Below, piece by piece: positions 53,001 through 62,121 of a stretch of DNA of 64,000 nucleotides. Made by a program: the position numbers and the translations under genes. How positions within the stretch are numbered: position 1 is the first letter of the stretch; every line of letters begins with the position of its first letter. This DNA comes from Subtercola frigoramans. GTDB lineage: Bacteria > Actinomycetota > Actinomycetes > Actinomycetales > Microbacteriaceae. The stretch lies in assembly GCF_016907385.1 (NCBI RefSeq), contig NZ_JAFBBU010000001.1, positions 3,100,001-3,164,000 on the forward strand, given 5' to 3'. Under the pieces are notes generated by a model. It was not told where the DNA came from, did not search any database, and saw only the letters and a list, made by a program, of their open reading frames with translations.

Positions 53001-54539
53001 TCACCCGCGCGTCAGAACCCCGAGCGCCTCAACGTGGTGCGTGTGAGGGAAGAGGTCGAACGCCCGCAGGTTCCGCAGCTCGTAGCCACCCTCGCGAAAG
53101 AGCGCCAGGTCGCGGGCGAAGGCGACGGGGTCGCACGCTACGTAGGCGATCTGGGCGGGTGCGAGGTCGAGCAGCTGGCCGACGACCTGCTTGCCGGCTC
53201 CGGCCCGCGGGGGGTCAAGAATCACGGATGCCCGGGCGAGCGCCGCCCGCTCAGCCGCCGTGACGCCCCTCACCCGGTCGGCGAGGTACCTGTCGACGCG
53301 GGCAGTGACTGCCGTCGCACCGGTGACGTCGCGCAGGTTGAATTCCGCATTGGCGGTGGCACGCCAGTCGCTCTCGACGGATTCGATGCGGAGCTTGGTG
53401 CCGAACCGGTCGGCCAGCGCGCCGGCCAGCAGGCCGACGCCGCCGTAGAGGTCGAGGTTGGCCGCGGCCGGGTCGAAGAGTTCCGGCAGCAGTTGCTGCT
53501 GCAGTGCGGCCGTGAGCGTGCGTGCTGCCCCGTGGTGCACCTGCCAGAAGCCGAGCTCCTCGAGGCGGAACTCGCGCTCGCCCACGCGTTCGACGATCTG
53601 TTTGCCGGGTTTCGGGGGTGCCGGAGTGTACGAGGGGATCGAGGCGCGTGACTGCGCCGGGCCATTCGGTGGATAGCCGCCCGATGCGGCCTTCCGCGGT
53701 GCGTTGTCGTCCGAGAAGTAGCCGTCGGAATCCGCGCCGTTTGAACGCGCTGCGTTGCCGCCGGATTTCGCCGACCTGCCCGACCCGCGGCTGCTCGCTG
53801 CCCCGGGGCTGATCGCTGCCCCGCCCCTGCCACCCTCTCTGCCCTTGCCCGGCCCACGCCCACCACGGCCCGCGGCTGACTCACCCGCGTGGTCGACCGC
53901 CTCCGGCCGGTGGAGCACCACCCGCGCCCCGCGCTTCCCGTCTGAGATGACGTCGATCCTGTCGGCCCCGAAGACCCGTTCGTCGAGCGGGGCGGCGTAT
54001 TCCACCGGCTGGGTGGCAAGCGGCAGGTCGGGCACGGCCACCACCCGGTGCGAGCGGGCGGCGTACGGGCCGACGATGCCCTGATCATCCACGTGCAGGC
54101 TCACGCGCGTGCGCCAGCCGAGTCCGTTGGCCGCGTCATCACCCTCCACCGCTTCGACGATCACCTCGGCCGCCAGCGGGGTGTCGAGCTTGGCGAATCG
54201 CTGCAGGGAATCGACGAGAACCTGCCGTTTGAGTTCGCGCTGCCAGCCCAGCTCGATGTGGCCGAATTCGGCGCCCCCTGCGCGGCGGTCGGGGTCACGA
54301 TCGATCGACGCGGACTCCCAGACGTGCGGCCGCCGGTGCGCTGAGGGCTCAATCACCTCGATCGCCTCTGCACGCCAGAACGACTTGTGGTCGGCTGAAG
54401 AGATGCGCGCCAACACCGTCTCGCCGGGCAGCGAATCGGCGACGAACACCACGCGGCCGTCGAGCCGCGCGACCGCCACCCCGCCGTGCGCCACGTTGGT
54501 GACCTCGAGTTCGACGTTCGTGCCCACCAGTTCGCTCAT
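53001..54539 (-). CDS. TrmA/RumA-type RNA 5-methyluridine methyltransferase with low-complexity insert
   Basis: A 512-residue SAM-dependent methyltransferase. The N terminus is a TRAM RNA-binding domain (LEVTNVAHGGVAVARLDGRVVFV). The catalytic part has DLYGGVGLLAGALAD, ILDPPRAGAG, AYVACDPVAFARD (nucleophile Cys469) and HHVEALG (base Glu504). The cysteines that hold a [4Fe-4S] cluster in many relatives are absent: the CGGC region reads AGGAEFGH. Residues about 218-313 are a Gly/Ser/Arg/Pro-rich insert ahead of the methyltransferase domain. ATG 54539 begins at the TRAM domain; upstream codons are not coding-like. It likely modifies rRNA or tRNA uridine. Confidence 0.92.
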   Translation of the reverse strand: MSELVGTNVELEVTNVAHGGVAVARLDGRVVFVADSLPGETVLARISSADHKSFWRAEAIEVIEPSAHRRPHVWESASIDRDPDRRAGGAEFGHIELGWQRELKRQVLVDSLQRFAKLDTPLAAEVIVEAVEGDDAANGLGWRTRVSLHVDDQGIVGPYAARSHRVVAVPDLPLATQPVEYAAPLDERVFGADRIDVISDGKRGARVVLHRPEAVDHAGESAAGRGGRGPGKGREGGRGGAAISPGAASSRGSGRSAKSGGNAARSNGADSDGYFSDDNAPRKAASGGYPPNGPAQSRASIPSYTPAPPKPGKQIVERVGEREFRLEELGFWQVHHGAARTLTAALQQQLLPELFDPAAANLDLYGGVGLLAGALADRFGTKLRIESVESDWRATANAEFNLRDVTGATAVTARVDRYLADRVRGVTAAERAALARASVILDPPRAGAGKQVVGQLLDLAPAQIAYVACDPVAFARDLALFREGGYELRNLRAFDLFPHTHHVEALGVLTRG

Positions 54540-54819
54540 GGCTCCAGCTTCGCACACACGCCTGCCGCGGTGGCCGCTGCGAGCGCGGCTCCTGTAGCGG
54601 CGGTTGCGGCAGGTGCTGCGGCTCGCGGCCGCTGGGTACCGCATCATCCCGCGGCGTCACTCTCGGCATCGGACTTGGGGCGGAGCACAGCGCACATCCC
54701 CGCGCCACAGGCCACACGTCACCCCAGCTCCGCCCGAAGTCCCCTGCGAGCTCCCACTGCGGGCGCCGTCTGCAACCGCGGCCACCCCACGCCCCTCCAA
54801 CCCGGCGCCGGTCACGTCG

Positions 54820-54825
54820 TAGGAT
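54820..54825 (+). promoter_or_regulatory. Candidate leaderless -10 box for maf
   Basis: TAGGAT is separated from ATG 54834 by eight bases, and no ribosome site is present. The rest of the 294-base gap from 54540 shows only GC-rich non-coding sequence. Confidence 0.4.
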
Positions 54826-54833
54826 TGCTCGTC

Positions 54834-55490
54834 ATGCGGCTCTATCTTGCTTCGACCTCCCCCGCCCGCCTGACCCTGCTCCGCCAGGCCGGCATCGAAC
54901 CGGTCGTCGTACCCTCGAACGTCGACGAAGACGCCGCGGTCGCCGCGGTCGAAGCCGAATCGGGCCCGCTCTCGGCCGGAGCACTCGTCATTCTGCTCGC
55001 CCGCCTGAAGGCCGAAGCCGTGCAGAACGCCCTGCCCGACGGCGAACCGATCGACGGATTCATTCTCGGCGGCGACTCGGCCTTCGAGTTCGACGGCGTG
55101 ATCTACGGCAAGCCGCACCTCCCCCACGTCGCCCGCGAGCGCTGGCTGAGGCACCGCGGCCGAAGCGGTGTGCTGCACAGCGGGCTCTGGATGATCGACC
55201 ACCGCCTGCCGCCCGCCACCGCCTCTGAGCCCTTCCCCGCCGCCGGCGCCGTCACCTCGGCCACCGTCGAGTTCGCCTCCGACATCAGCGAGGCCGAGAT
55301 CGACGCCTACGTGGCAACCGGCGAGCCGCTGACCGTGGCCGGCGCCTTCACCATCGACGGGCTGGCTGCACCCTTCATCACGCACATCTCAGGGGCACCC
55401 TCCACGGTGATCGGCATGTCGCTACCCACGCTCCGCGACCTCCTCGCCGAGCTCGGCGTGAGCTGGACCGACTTCTGGGCGACCGCCTGA
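54834..55490 (+). CDS. maf: Maf-family nucleoside triphosphate pyrophosphatase
   Basis: A 218-residue Maf/Ham1-like protein. It starts LYLASTSPARLTLLRQAGI, the family signature, then VDEDAAV, ILARLKAEAV, GGDSAFEFDGVIYGKP and a C-terminal GAFTIDGLAAPFITHISGAPSTVIGMSLPTLRDLL. Maf proteins hydrolyse non-canonical or pyrimidine nucleotides (house-cleaning) and have been linked to septum control. The frame is open far upstream but ATG 54834 is the family start. It lies 192 bases upstream of accA on the same strand, an order common in actinobacteria. Confidence 0.93.
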   Translation: MRLYLASTSPARLTLLRQAGIEPVVVPSNVDEDAAVAAVEAESGPLSAGALVILLARLKAEAVQNALPDGEPIDGFILGGDSAFEFDGVIYGKPHLPHVARERWLRHRGRSGVLHSGLWMIDHRLPPATASEPFPAAGAVTSATVEFASDISEAEIDAYVATGEPLTVAGAFTIDGLAAPFITHISGAPSTVIGMSLPTLRDLLAELGVSWTDFWATA

Positions 55491-55668
55491 CCCCCGCCCC
55501 CCTGGGTGCGCGCAACGGTCCCCAAACTCGCGTTGGAGGGGACGTTTTCGCGCACCCCGTGCTGCGCTCGAGGCAGACGTCGGAATGGGCCGAGGATTTG
55601 TAGGGTCTCGCACCCGCCGGGCATCCAACTTTGTGGGCACATGCCAAAGCGATGGGCAGGTTCGCGAA

Positions 55669-55674
55669 TAGGCT
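55669..55674 (+). promoter_or_regulatory. Candidate leaderless -10 box for accA
   Basis: TAGGCT is followed by eight bases and then ATG 55683. AAGGGA lies in that interval, so a short-leader start with a ribosome site is also possible. Confidence 0.35.
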
Positions 55675-55682
55675 AAGGGACT

Positions 55683-57482
55683 ATGCCCCGAATTTCTAAA
55701 GTTGTGATTGCGAACCGCGGCGAGATCGCAGTGCGGGTGATCAGGGCAGCGCGCGACTCGTCGATCGCCTCTGTCGCTGTCTACGCCGACCAGGATCGCG
55801 ACGCGTTGCACGTGCAGCTGGCCGACGAGGCCTACGCGCTCGACGGCTCGACGAGCGCCGAGACCTACCTTGTCATCGAGAAGATCCTGTCGATCGCCAA
55901 GAGGAGCGGCGCCGACGCCGTACACCCGGGTTACGGCTTCCTGGCCGAGAACGCGAGCTTCGCCCAGGCCGTCATCGACGCGGGCCTGATCTGGATTGGC
56001 CCCTCCCCCGATGCCATCGAACTGCTTGGCGACAAGGTCTCGGCGCGCCACATCGCCGAGCGTGTGGGCGCCCCACTGGCCCCCGGAACCCTCGACCCCG
56101 TCTCCGGCGCCGACGAAGTGCTCGATTTCGTCGCCCTGCACGGCCTGCCGGTCGCCATCAAGGCGGCGTTCGGCGGCGGCGGCCGCGGGCTGAAGGTCGC
56201 CCGCACCGTCGAAGAGATCCCCGAGCTGTTCGAGTCGGCGACCCGCGAGGCGATCGCCGCCTTCGGCCGTGGCGAGTGTTTCGTCGAGAAGTACCTCGAC
56301 CGCCCCCGGCACGTCGAAACCCAGTGTCTGGCCGACGCGCACGGCAACGTGGTCGTCGTCTCGACCCGCGACTGCTCGCTGCAGCGTCGCCACCAGAAGC
56401 TCGTCGAAGAAGCTCCCGCGCCGTTCCTCAGCGATGCGCAGAACGCCGAGTTGTACCGCGCCTCGAAGGCGATCCTGAAGGAGGTCGGCTATGTCGGCGC
56501 CGGCACCTGCGAGTTCCTTGTCGCCGTCGACGGAACAGTGTCGTTCCTCGAGGTGAACACGCGGCTTCAGGTCGAGCATCCGGTGTCTGAAGAGATCACG
56601 GGTATCGACCTGGTTCGCGAGCAGTTCCGCCTCGCCGAGGGCGGCATCCTCGGCTACGACGACCCGGCGCCACGCGGGCACTCCTTCGAATTCCGCATCA
56701 ACGGCGAAGACGCCGGGCGCGGCTTTCTGCCGAGCCCCGGACCCATTCACGTCTTCAAGGCGCCCGGCGGCCCCGGCGTGCGTGTCGACTCCGGCGTGCA
56801 GGCCGGCGACATCATCTCCGGGTCGTTCGACTCCCTCCTCGCCAAACTCATCGTCACCGGCGCCACCCGAGAAGAGGCCCTCGAGCGCTCGCGCCGCGCT
56901 CTCGACGAATTCGAGGTCGCCGGGCTCCCGACCGTGCTGCCCTTCCACCGGGCAATCGTGCTCGACCCGGCATTCGCTCCGGATGCTGGCCAACCCTTCA
57001 GCATCTACACCCGCTGGATCGAGACCGACTTCGACAACACCATCGAACCGTGGAGCGGCTCGCTCGAGCGCGACACACCCGCCCCGACCCGCAGCACGGT
57101 TGTCGTCGAGGTCGACGGCAAGCGCATCGAGGTCGTGCTCCCCGACCGACTGCTGAACGCAGCGGCCGGCGGCGGCGCGGGTGCCGGTTTCGGACCCACC
57201 CTCGGCCCGGCACCCCGACGACGCGCTGGCGGTTCGGCGGGTCGGCACTCTGCAACAGGCAACGCAGTGAAGGCGCCCATGCAGGCAACCATTGTGAAGA
57301 TCGCGGTTTCAGAGGGCGACAAGGTCGTCAAGGGCGACCTGATCGTCGTGCTCGAGGCCATGAAGATGGAGCAGCCCATCCAGGCGCACAAAGACGGTGT
57401 CATCGGCTCGATCGATGCCACAGTGGGCACAACGGTTTCGTCGGGTCACCGACTGCTCGAGATCGCCGACCACGCGGCCTGA
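55683..57482 (+). CDS. accA: Acyl-CoA carboxylase, alpha subunit (biotin carboxylase + BCCP)
   Basis: A 599-residue biotin-dependent subunit. The biotin carboxylase part has [34 protein letters not shown], the ATP-grasp loop [14 protein letters not shown], and [26 protein letters not shown] linker rich in Gly/Ala/Pro/Arg follows (about 500-530), then the carrier domain with EAMKMEQP, where Lys561 is biotinylated. It works with AccD and AccE (47.3-49.2 kb) and BirA. Length and order match AccA3/BccA of actinobacteria, which feed fatty-acid synthesis or propionyl-CoA use. Confidence 0.96.
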   Translation: MPRISKVVIANRGEIAVRVIRAARDSSIASVAVYADQDRDALHVQLADEAYALDGSTSAETYLVIEKILSIAKRSGADAVHPGYGFLAENASFAQAVIDAGLIWIGPSPDAIELLGDKVSARHIAERVGAPLAPGTLDPVSGADEVLDFVALHGLPVAIKAAFGGGGRGLKVARTVEEIPELFESATREAIAAFGRGECFVEKYLDRPRHVETQCLADAHGNVVVVSTRDCSLQRRHQKLVEEAPAPFLSDAQNAELYRASKAILKEVGYVGAGTCEFLVAVDGTVSFLEVNTRLQVEHPVSEEITGIDLVREQFRLAEGGILGYDDPAPRGHSFEFRINGEDAGRGFLPSPGPIHVFKAPGGPGVRVDSGVQAGDIISGSFDSLLAKLIVTGATREEALERSRRALDEFEVAGLPTVLPFHRAIVLDPAFAPDAGQPFSIYTRWIETDFDNTIEPWSGSLERDTPAPTRSTVVVEVDGKRIEVVLPDRLLNAAAGGGAGAGFGPTLGPAPRRRAGGSAGRHSATGNAVKAPMQATIVKIAVSEGDKVVKGDLIVVLEAMKMEQPIQAHKDGVIGSIDATVGTTVSSGHRLLEIADHAA

Positions 57483-57498
57483 GCCCTGTCCACCTGCC

Positions 57499-57557
57499 GC
57501 ACCGAACTGACGCGACACGCCCGTCGCCGAAGCCGCCGTGGGCGTTTCGCGTCACCT
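57499..57557 (+). repeat. 59-base intergenic repeat with long imperfect hairpin, copy 1
   Basis: Arms TGACGCGACACGCCC and GGGCGTTTCGCGTCA pair over 14 of 15 positions around a 17-base loop. It begins GCACCGAAC, 17 bases after accA, so it may end accA transcription. The rest of the 339-base gap up to the helicase start contains copy 2 and no gene. Confidence 0.75.
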
Positions 57558-57669
57558 CGACGGCGTGGAAGAGTGCCACGCACACATCACTCCACGTCAA
57601 CCACGACTGGAACGCACCGGCCCACGCTGGATTTCAGAGCGACTCCGAGGTGCCGAGTGGTGGGATCCC

Positions 57670-57728
57670 GCACCGAACTGACGCGACACGCCCTTCGCCG
57701 AGGCCGCCGTGGGCGTTTAGCGTCACCT
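57670..57728 (+). repeat. 59-base intergenic repeat with long imperfect hairpin, copy 2
   Basis: It matches copy 1 at 56 of 59 positions, in the same orientation, 112 bases further on. One difference (TTTCGCG to TTTAGCG) lies in the right arm, weakening the stem. It is 93 bases before the helicase start. Confidence 0.75.
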
Positions 57729-57821
57729 GGCGCGAAACGGAGCGGCATGGAACACCGTTCGCGAAGATGAGGTGGCCCGGCGGCGAGACCTACATCGGCT
57801 ACGGCCTGCGATCATTGACGT

Positions 57822-60800
57822 ATGTCTGAGGCCGAGCATCCGTTCGTCGATGTCGCAGACATTGTTCGTCTCGTCGGCCGCATGTCGTTCGACCGGGCGC
57901 GGGCGTATTGGCGAGCACCCGCGCTGACGGATCTCGCCTGGGACGTGGCCACGGGCAACCTGTCTGCCCGAGTGCGGGGAACCCACGTCGTGCCGTACCG
58001 CAGCAGGGTGGCCCTGACTGCAACAGCCAGCGGCCGCTTCACCGCCCGCGACGGAACCTGCACGTGCCCGGTGCAATACGACTGCAAGCACGTTGCGGCG
58101 GTGCTGCTGGCAAGCAATGCGGAACACCTGCGCGAGCGCGCTGCCGCAGGCGACTTCGGTGCACCGGATGACCGCTCCGGCCCCAGCGCTGAGAATGAGG
58201 CCTTTCTGCCCATCGACCGCGTTGCCGGCCAGCCACCGCAGGGCAGCCGTATTCCCGGTTCCGGCCCGTTTGACGACGAGGATTCGTTCGACAACAGTGG
58301 TTTGTTCGACGGATCCGGGCCGAGGTACGGGTCACCCTACGGCTCAGGTTCCGGGTCAGCGTCTGGCTCTGCATCAGGCTCAGCATCGGGCTCAGCCATG
58401 GAGCAGTGGTATCCAAGCGCTCCGAGCCTGTCCTCGGTACCTGCCCGCGAGGCAGAACCCACCGACTGGCGATCTGTGGTGGGGCGGATCACCGGAGTGC
58501 AGACTGTACCCGATGCGCCCGAGCAGACGAAGAACGCACGCTCCGGTCGGTCGCACAAGGGTCGCCCCGCACAGCCGACCCGCATGGGGCTGCAGTTCGA
58601 GATTCGCGAGATCGTTCCGCGCACGACCGAGCAGTGGCGCGGGCCCGTCTCGCGCACGGCCAAAGCGCCGGCATCCGGCGATGACGCCCGCGCCCTCCCC
58701 CGGCGGCGGCTCGGCGTGCGCCCGGTGGTGCAGACGCCGACGGGCAGTTACATCAAAGCCAATGTCACCTGGACCTCTTTCTCGCACCAGATCAACCGGC
58801 TCGGCCTGGAGCCCGCCCACCACCGTTGGTTCAGCCAGTTTGCTGCAGTGCACCGCGCCACCCGGGAGCTCTTCACGGGCCACGACACCGACTGGGTGTA
58901 CCTCGACGACTTCGAGAGCCCCCTGCTGTGGCAACTTCTGCTCGAGGCCGATCGGCTGGGCATCCGGATGCTCGGCACCCGCAAGCACGCCTCCATCACG
59001 GTCTCGCCCGGTGCTTCGGTGCGCCTCGATGCCGCGACCCTGCCGTCGGGTGACCTGCAACTGACGCCGGCCGTCGTCTTCGACGAAGCACGACCTTCCG
59101 GTACCAACGGCGTCGCGGCGGGAGCGGCGGCAAGCACGGTGCCCGGTGAGCGAGCGGATGCGGCCGTTACTGCAGGCGGGCGCTCTGCAACGACCGCAAG
59201 AATCGGTTCACGCGGAAGCACAGGCCTGGGTACATCTGGCACCTCGACCGGAGTCGGAAGTGTCAGCTCACCCGGCAGCACAGGCGTCGGTTCGATCGGC
59301 GACCACGGGCTCTATGTCTTCGAACTCGCACCGCAGGCGACGGTGAGACTCGCCCCGCTCGCGGGCACGTCGGCGGGCGGGGTGCCTGTTGGGCATGGAG
59401 GCGCGCTGAGCGACGAGGTTCGCGCCATGCTGAGCCGGGCATCCGACATCGTCGTGCCGGCCGCGGAGGTGCCCGAGTTCCTCGACGACTTCTACCCGAC
59501 GCTGAGGCGCGCGGTCGACGTGGCGAGCACCGACGCTGAGCTCGTGCTGCCTGAGATCGAGCCCCCTCTGCTCGTGCTGACAGCGAGATTCAGGCCGAAG
59601 AATGTGCTCGCTCTCGACTGGGCCTGGCAGTACGGCGGCGATCGCAAGCCGACGCGGCTCCCGCTTCATTCCGCGGATGGTAAGGCCGACGATGCGGGCG
59701 CCGGGCACGGCTCCGAGCCTCGCGACACCAGCGTCGAGCAGACAATTCTCGCCCGCGTGGCCGGCGTCTTCACCGCTGAAGCCGACCCGGAGGAGTTCTT
59801 CGACCCTGCCGCACCACTGAACCCGAGCCTGGTTCTGCAGGGCTACGAAGCCGCCGTCTTCACCGAGAAGACGCTGCCGGCGATCGAGGCTGTCGACGGT
59901 GTTCGGGTCGACATCGTGGGCAAGCGCCCCGACTACCGCGAGCTCACCGGCGAGCCCGAAATGACGATCACCACCGTCGAGAGCGACAAGCGCGACTGGT
60001 TCGATCTGGGCATCATCGTCAATATGGGCGGTTACCAGATCCCGTTCGGGCCACTGTTCAAGGCGCTCTCGCGCGGCGAGAAGAAGCTGCTCATGGTCGA
60101 CAAGACCTATTTCTCGCTCGACCACCCCGCGTTCGACCGGTTGCGCGAGCTGCTCGCCGAGGCGAACTCGCTCGACGAATGGCAGACCGGCGCGCGCATC
60201 AGCCGGTACCAGGCGAGCCTCTGGGCCGATCTCGAGGAGCTTGCCGACGAGACCGTTCAGGCCGTGGCCTGGCGGGAGGCGGTATCGGGGCTCAACGAGG
60301 TTACGAGCATCCGGCCAGTGCCCGTGCCGCCGGCGGTGCAGGCAACGCTGCGGCCGTACCAGCAGGAGGGGTTCCAGTGGCTCGCCTTTCTGCACGAGCA
60401 CGGACTCGGCGGCGTGCTGGCCGACGACATGGGGCTCGGCAAGACCCTGCAGACCCTCGCGCTCATCGCGCATGCCCGAATGGCGACGCTGCCCGCGCTC
60501 GAATCGAGCGGGGCGGTCGAGCCGGTATCTGCGCCCCTGCCTGTGCCCATGCGAGCATCTCTGCCCATGCAAGCGTCACTGCCCATGCCTGCGTCTGTGC
60601 CGATGGCTGACGCGTCGCCGTCGGCCGCTTCGGCCCTGCCCACAGCTCCGGATGCCCGGCCGCCCTTCCTCGTCGTCGCACCGACGTCTGTCGTGTCGAA
60701 CTGGGTCGCCGAGGCAGCACGTTTCACCCCCGGGCTCGCGGTTCGTGGCGTGACCACGACGCAGTCGAAAGGACGCCTGCCGCTGGCCGATCTCGTGGCA

Positions 60801-61898
60801 GGCGCCGACATCGTGGTGACGAGCTACGCCCTCTTTCGCCTGGACTTCGAGGTCTACCAAGCGCTGGAGTGGTCGGGGCTCATTCTCGACGAGGCGCAGT
60901 TCATCAAGAACCACACTTCGAAGATCCACCGCTGCGCGACCGACTTCGACGCCCCATTCAAACTGGCGATCACCGGCACTCCGCTCGAGAACAACCTGAT
61001 GGAACTGTGGTCGCTCTTCGCCGTGGTTGCACCGGGGCTCTTCCCCTCTGCGCAGAAGTTCACCGAAAGCTATGTGCGCCCGATCGAGCGCGCCCAGGGG
61101 GACGAGCTGCTGCCGAAACTGCGCCGACGAATCAGGCCGTTGCTCCTGCGCCGCACGAAGGAACTCGTGGCTCCCGAGCTGCCGGCCAAGCAGGAGCAGG
61201 TGCTTCAGATTGCGCTTGCCCCCGCCCATCGCGCACTGTACGACACGTTCTTCCAGCGGGAGCGGCAGAAGCTGCTCGGCCTTGTCGAGGACCTGGACCG
61301 AAATCGTTTCATCGTCTTCCGATCGCTGACCCTGCTGCGCATGCTCAGCCTCGACGCGTCGCTGATCGATGAGAAGTACAGTCACATTCCGTCGAGCAAG
61401 CTCGACGCGCTCTTCGAGCAGCTCGACGACGTGATCGGCGAGGGTCACCGGGCGCTCATCTTCAGCCAGTTCACTTCGTTCCTCGGTAAGGCCGCGACGA
61501 GAATGGCAGCCGCGGGAATCGCCTACGAGTACCTCGATGGCTCGACCACGAAGCGCGCTGACGTCATCGCCCGGTTCAAGAACGGAACGGCCCCGGTCTT
61601 TCTCATCAGCCTCAAGGCCGGTGGCTTCGGCCTGAATCTCACCGAGGCCGACTACGTGTTCCTGCTCGACCCGTGGTGGAACCCCGCGACAGAGTCGCAG
61701 GCGATCGACCGCACCCACCGCATCGGGCAGTCCAAGAGCGTGAACGTCTATCGCCTGGTCGCCGGCGGAACCATCGAAGAGAAGGTCATGGCCCTCAAGG
61801 AGCAGAAGGCCAAGCTCTTCGATGCCGTGATGGACGACGACGCCGTCTTCAGCTCGGCCCTCACCGCTGACGACATCCGCGGCCTGCTCGACGCCTAG
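57822..61898 (+). CDS. SWIM zinc-finger SNF2-family DNA/RNA helicase-like ATPase
   Basis: A 1358-residue protein. Near residue 80 a SWIM finger GTCTCPVQYDCKHVAAVLL gives C-x-C-x5-C-x-H. Residues about 173-192 are a GSGSASGSASGS repeat. The SNF2 motor starts near 840: LADDMGLGKT (motif I, about 866), VVAPTSVVSNW (Ia), LILDEAQFIKN (II, about 1022), ITGTPLENN (III), LIFSQFTSF (IV), SLKAGGFGLNLTEAD (V) and DRTHRIGQSKSVNVYRL (VI). Between motifs I and Ia is an extra stretch of about 55 residues with a [LV]PMxAS hexapeptide repeat. Bacterial members are thought to act in transcription or repair. It stands alone, divergent in phase from its downstream convergent neighbour. Confidence 0.93.
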   Translation: MSEAEHPFVDVADIVRLVGRMSFDRARAYWRAPALTDLAWDVATGNLSARVRGTHVVPYRSRVALTATASGRFTARDGTCTCPVQYDCKHVAAVLLASNAEHLRERAAAGDFGAPDDRSGPSAENEAFLPIDRVAGQPPQGSRIPGSGPFDDEDSFDNSGLFDGSGPRYGSPYGSGSGSASGSASGSASGSAMEQWYPSAPSLSSVPAREAEPTDWRSVVGRITGVQTVPDAPEQTKNARSGRSHKGRPAQPTRMGLQFEIREIVPRTTEQWRGPVSRTAKAPASGDDARALPRRRLGVRPVVQTPTGSYIKANVTWTSFSHQINRLGLEPAHHRWFSQFAAVHRATRELFTGHDTDWVYLDDFESPLLWQLLLEADRLGIRMLGTRKHASITVSPGASVRLDAATLPSGDLQLTPAVVFDEARPSGTNGVAAGAAASTVPGERADAAVTAGGRSATTARIGSRGSTGLGTSGTSTGVGSVSSPGSTGVGSIGDHGLYVFELAPQATVRLAPLAGTSAGGVPVGHGGALSDEVRAMLSRASDIVVPAAEVPEFLDDFYPTLRRAVDVASTDAELVLPEIEPPLLVLTARFRPKNVLALDWAWQYGGDRKPTRLPLHSADGKADDAGAGHGSEPRDTSVEQTILARVAGVFTAEADPEEFFDPAAPLNPSLVLQGYEAAVFTEKTLPAIEAVDGVRVDIVGKRPDYRELTGEPEMTITTVESDKRDWFDLGIIVNMGGYQIPFGPLFKALSRGEKKLLMVDKTYFSLDHPAFDRLRELLAEANSLDEWQTGARISRYQASLWADLEELADETVQAVAWREAVSGLNEVTSIRPVPVPPAVQATLRPYQQEGFQWLAFLHEHGLGGVLADDMGLGKTLQTLALIAHARMATLPALESSGAVEPVSAPLPVPMRASLPMQASLPMPASVPMADASPSAASALPTAPDARPPFLVVAPTSVVSNWVAEAARFTPGLAVRGVTTTQSKGRLPLADLVAGADIVVTSYALFRLDFEVYQALEWSGLILDEAQFIKNHTSKIHRCATDFDAPFKLAITGTPLENNLMELWSLFAVVAPGLFPSAQKFTESYVRPIERAQGDELLPKLRRRIRPLLLRRTKELVAPELPAKQEQVLQIALAPAHRALYDTFFQRERQKLLGLVEDLDRNRFIVFRSLTLLRMLSLDASLIDEKYSHIPSSKLDALFEQLDDVIGEGHRALIFSQFTSFLGKAATRMAAAGIAYEYLDGSTTKRADVIARFKNGTAPVFLISLKAGGFGLNLTEADYVFLLDPWWNPATESQAIDRTHRIGQSKSVNVYRLVAGGTIEEKVMALKEQKAKLFDAVMDDDAVFSSALTADDIRGLLDA

Positions 61899-61908
61899 TC
61901 GGTGTCGG

Positions 61909-62121
61909 CTACCCTTCATTCGATGATTCGCTATTCTCGAAATCGCGAATTGTATTCAGGGCTCTCAACCGACAATCGTCGACCTCGTCGACCTCGTCGA
62001 TGTCGCCGACGAGCTGCGATTTGTTGACGACCGGCAAATATAGTCTCGATGTGATCAATTCTGCGGCAGTTGGCGACCCACCCTGAGGCTCGTCGACATC
62101 TTCCTTCCTCGACCCGAGCAT
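61909..62121 (-). CDS. Hypothetical 70-residue acidic protein, coupled to the propeller gene
   Basis: A small frame starting at ATG 62121, which overlaps the stop of the upstream gene by one base (TGATG). The protein is hydrophilic and acidic with DEVDEVDD, no membrane span and no cysteine. The DNA is clearly richer in A/T than its neighbours. It could be a real coupled gene or a chance frame in a 3' region; I do not recognise it. Confidence 0.35.
   Translation of the reverse strand: MLGSRKEDVDEPQGGSPTAAELITSRLYLPVVNKSQLVGDIDEVDEVDDCRLRALNTIRDFENSESSNEG

Noticed and set aside
54540..54833. Small plus-strand frame (72 codons at 54604) between the RNA methyltransferase gene and maf
   Set aside because: It is Arg/Pro/Ala-rich with no ribosome site or motif. 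The gap looks non-coding.
57822..61898. Long minus-strand frames (434 and 447 codons) under the helicase gene
   Set aside because: They match no family and lie opposite all helicase motifs; they are shadows.
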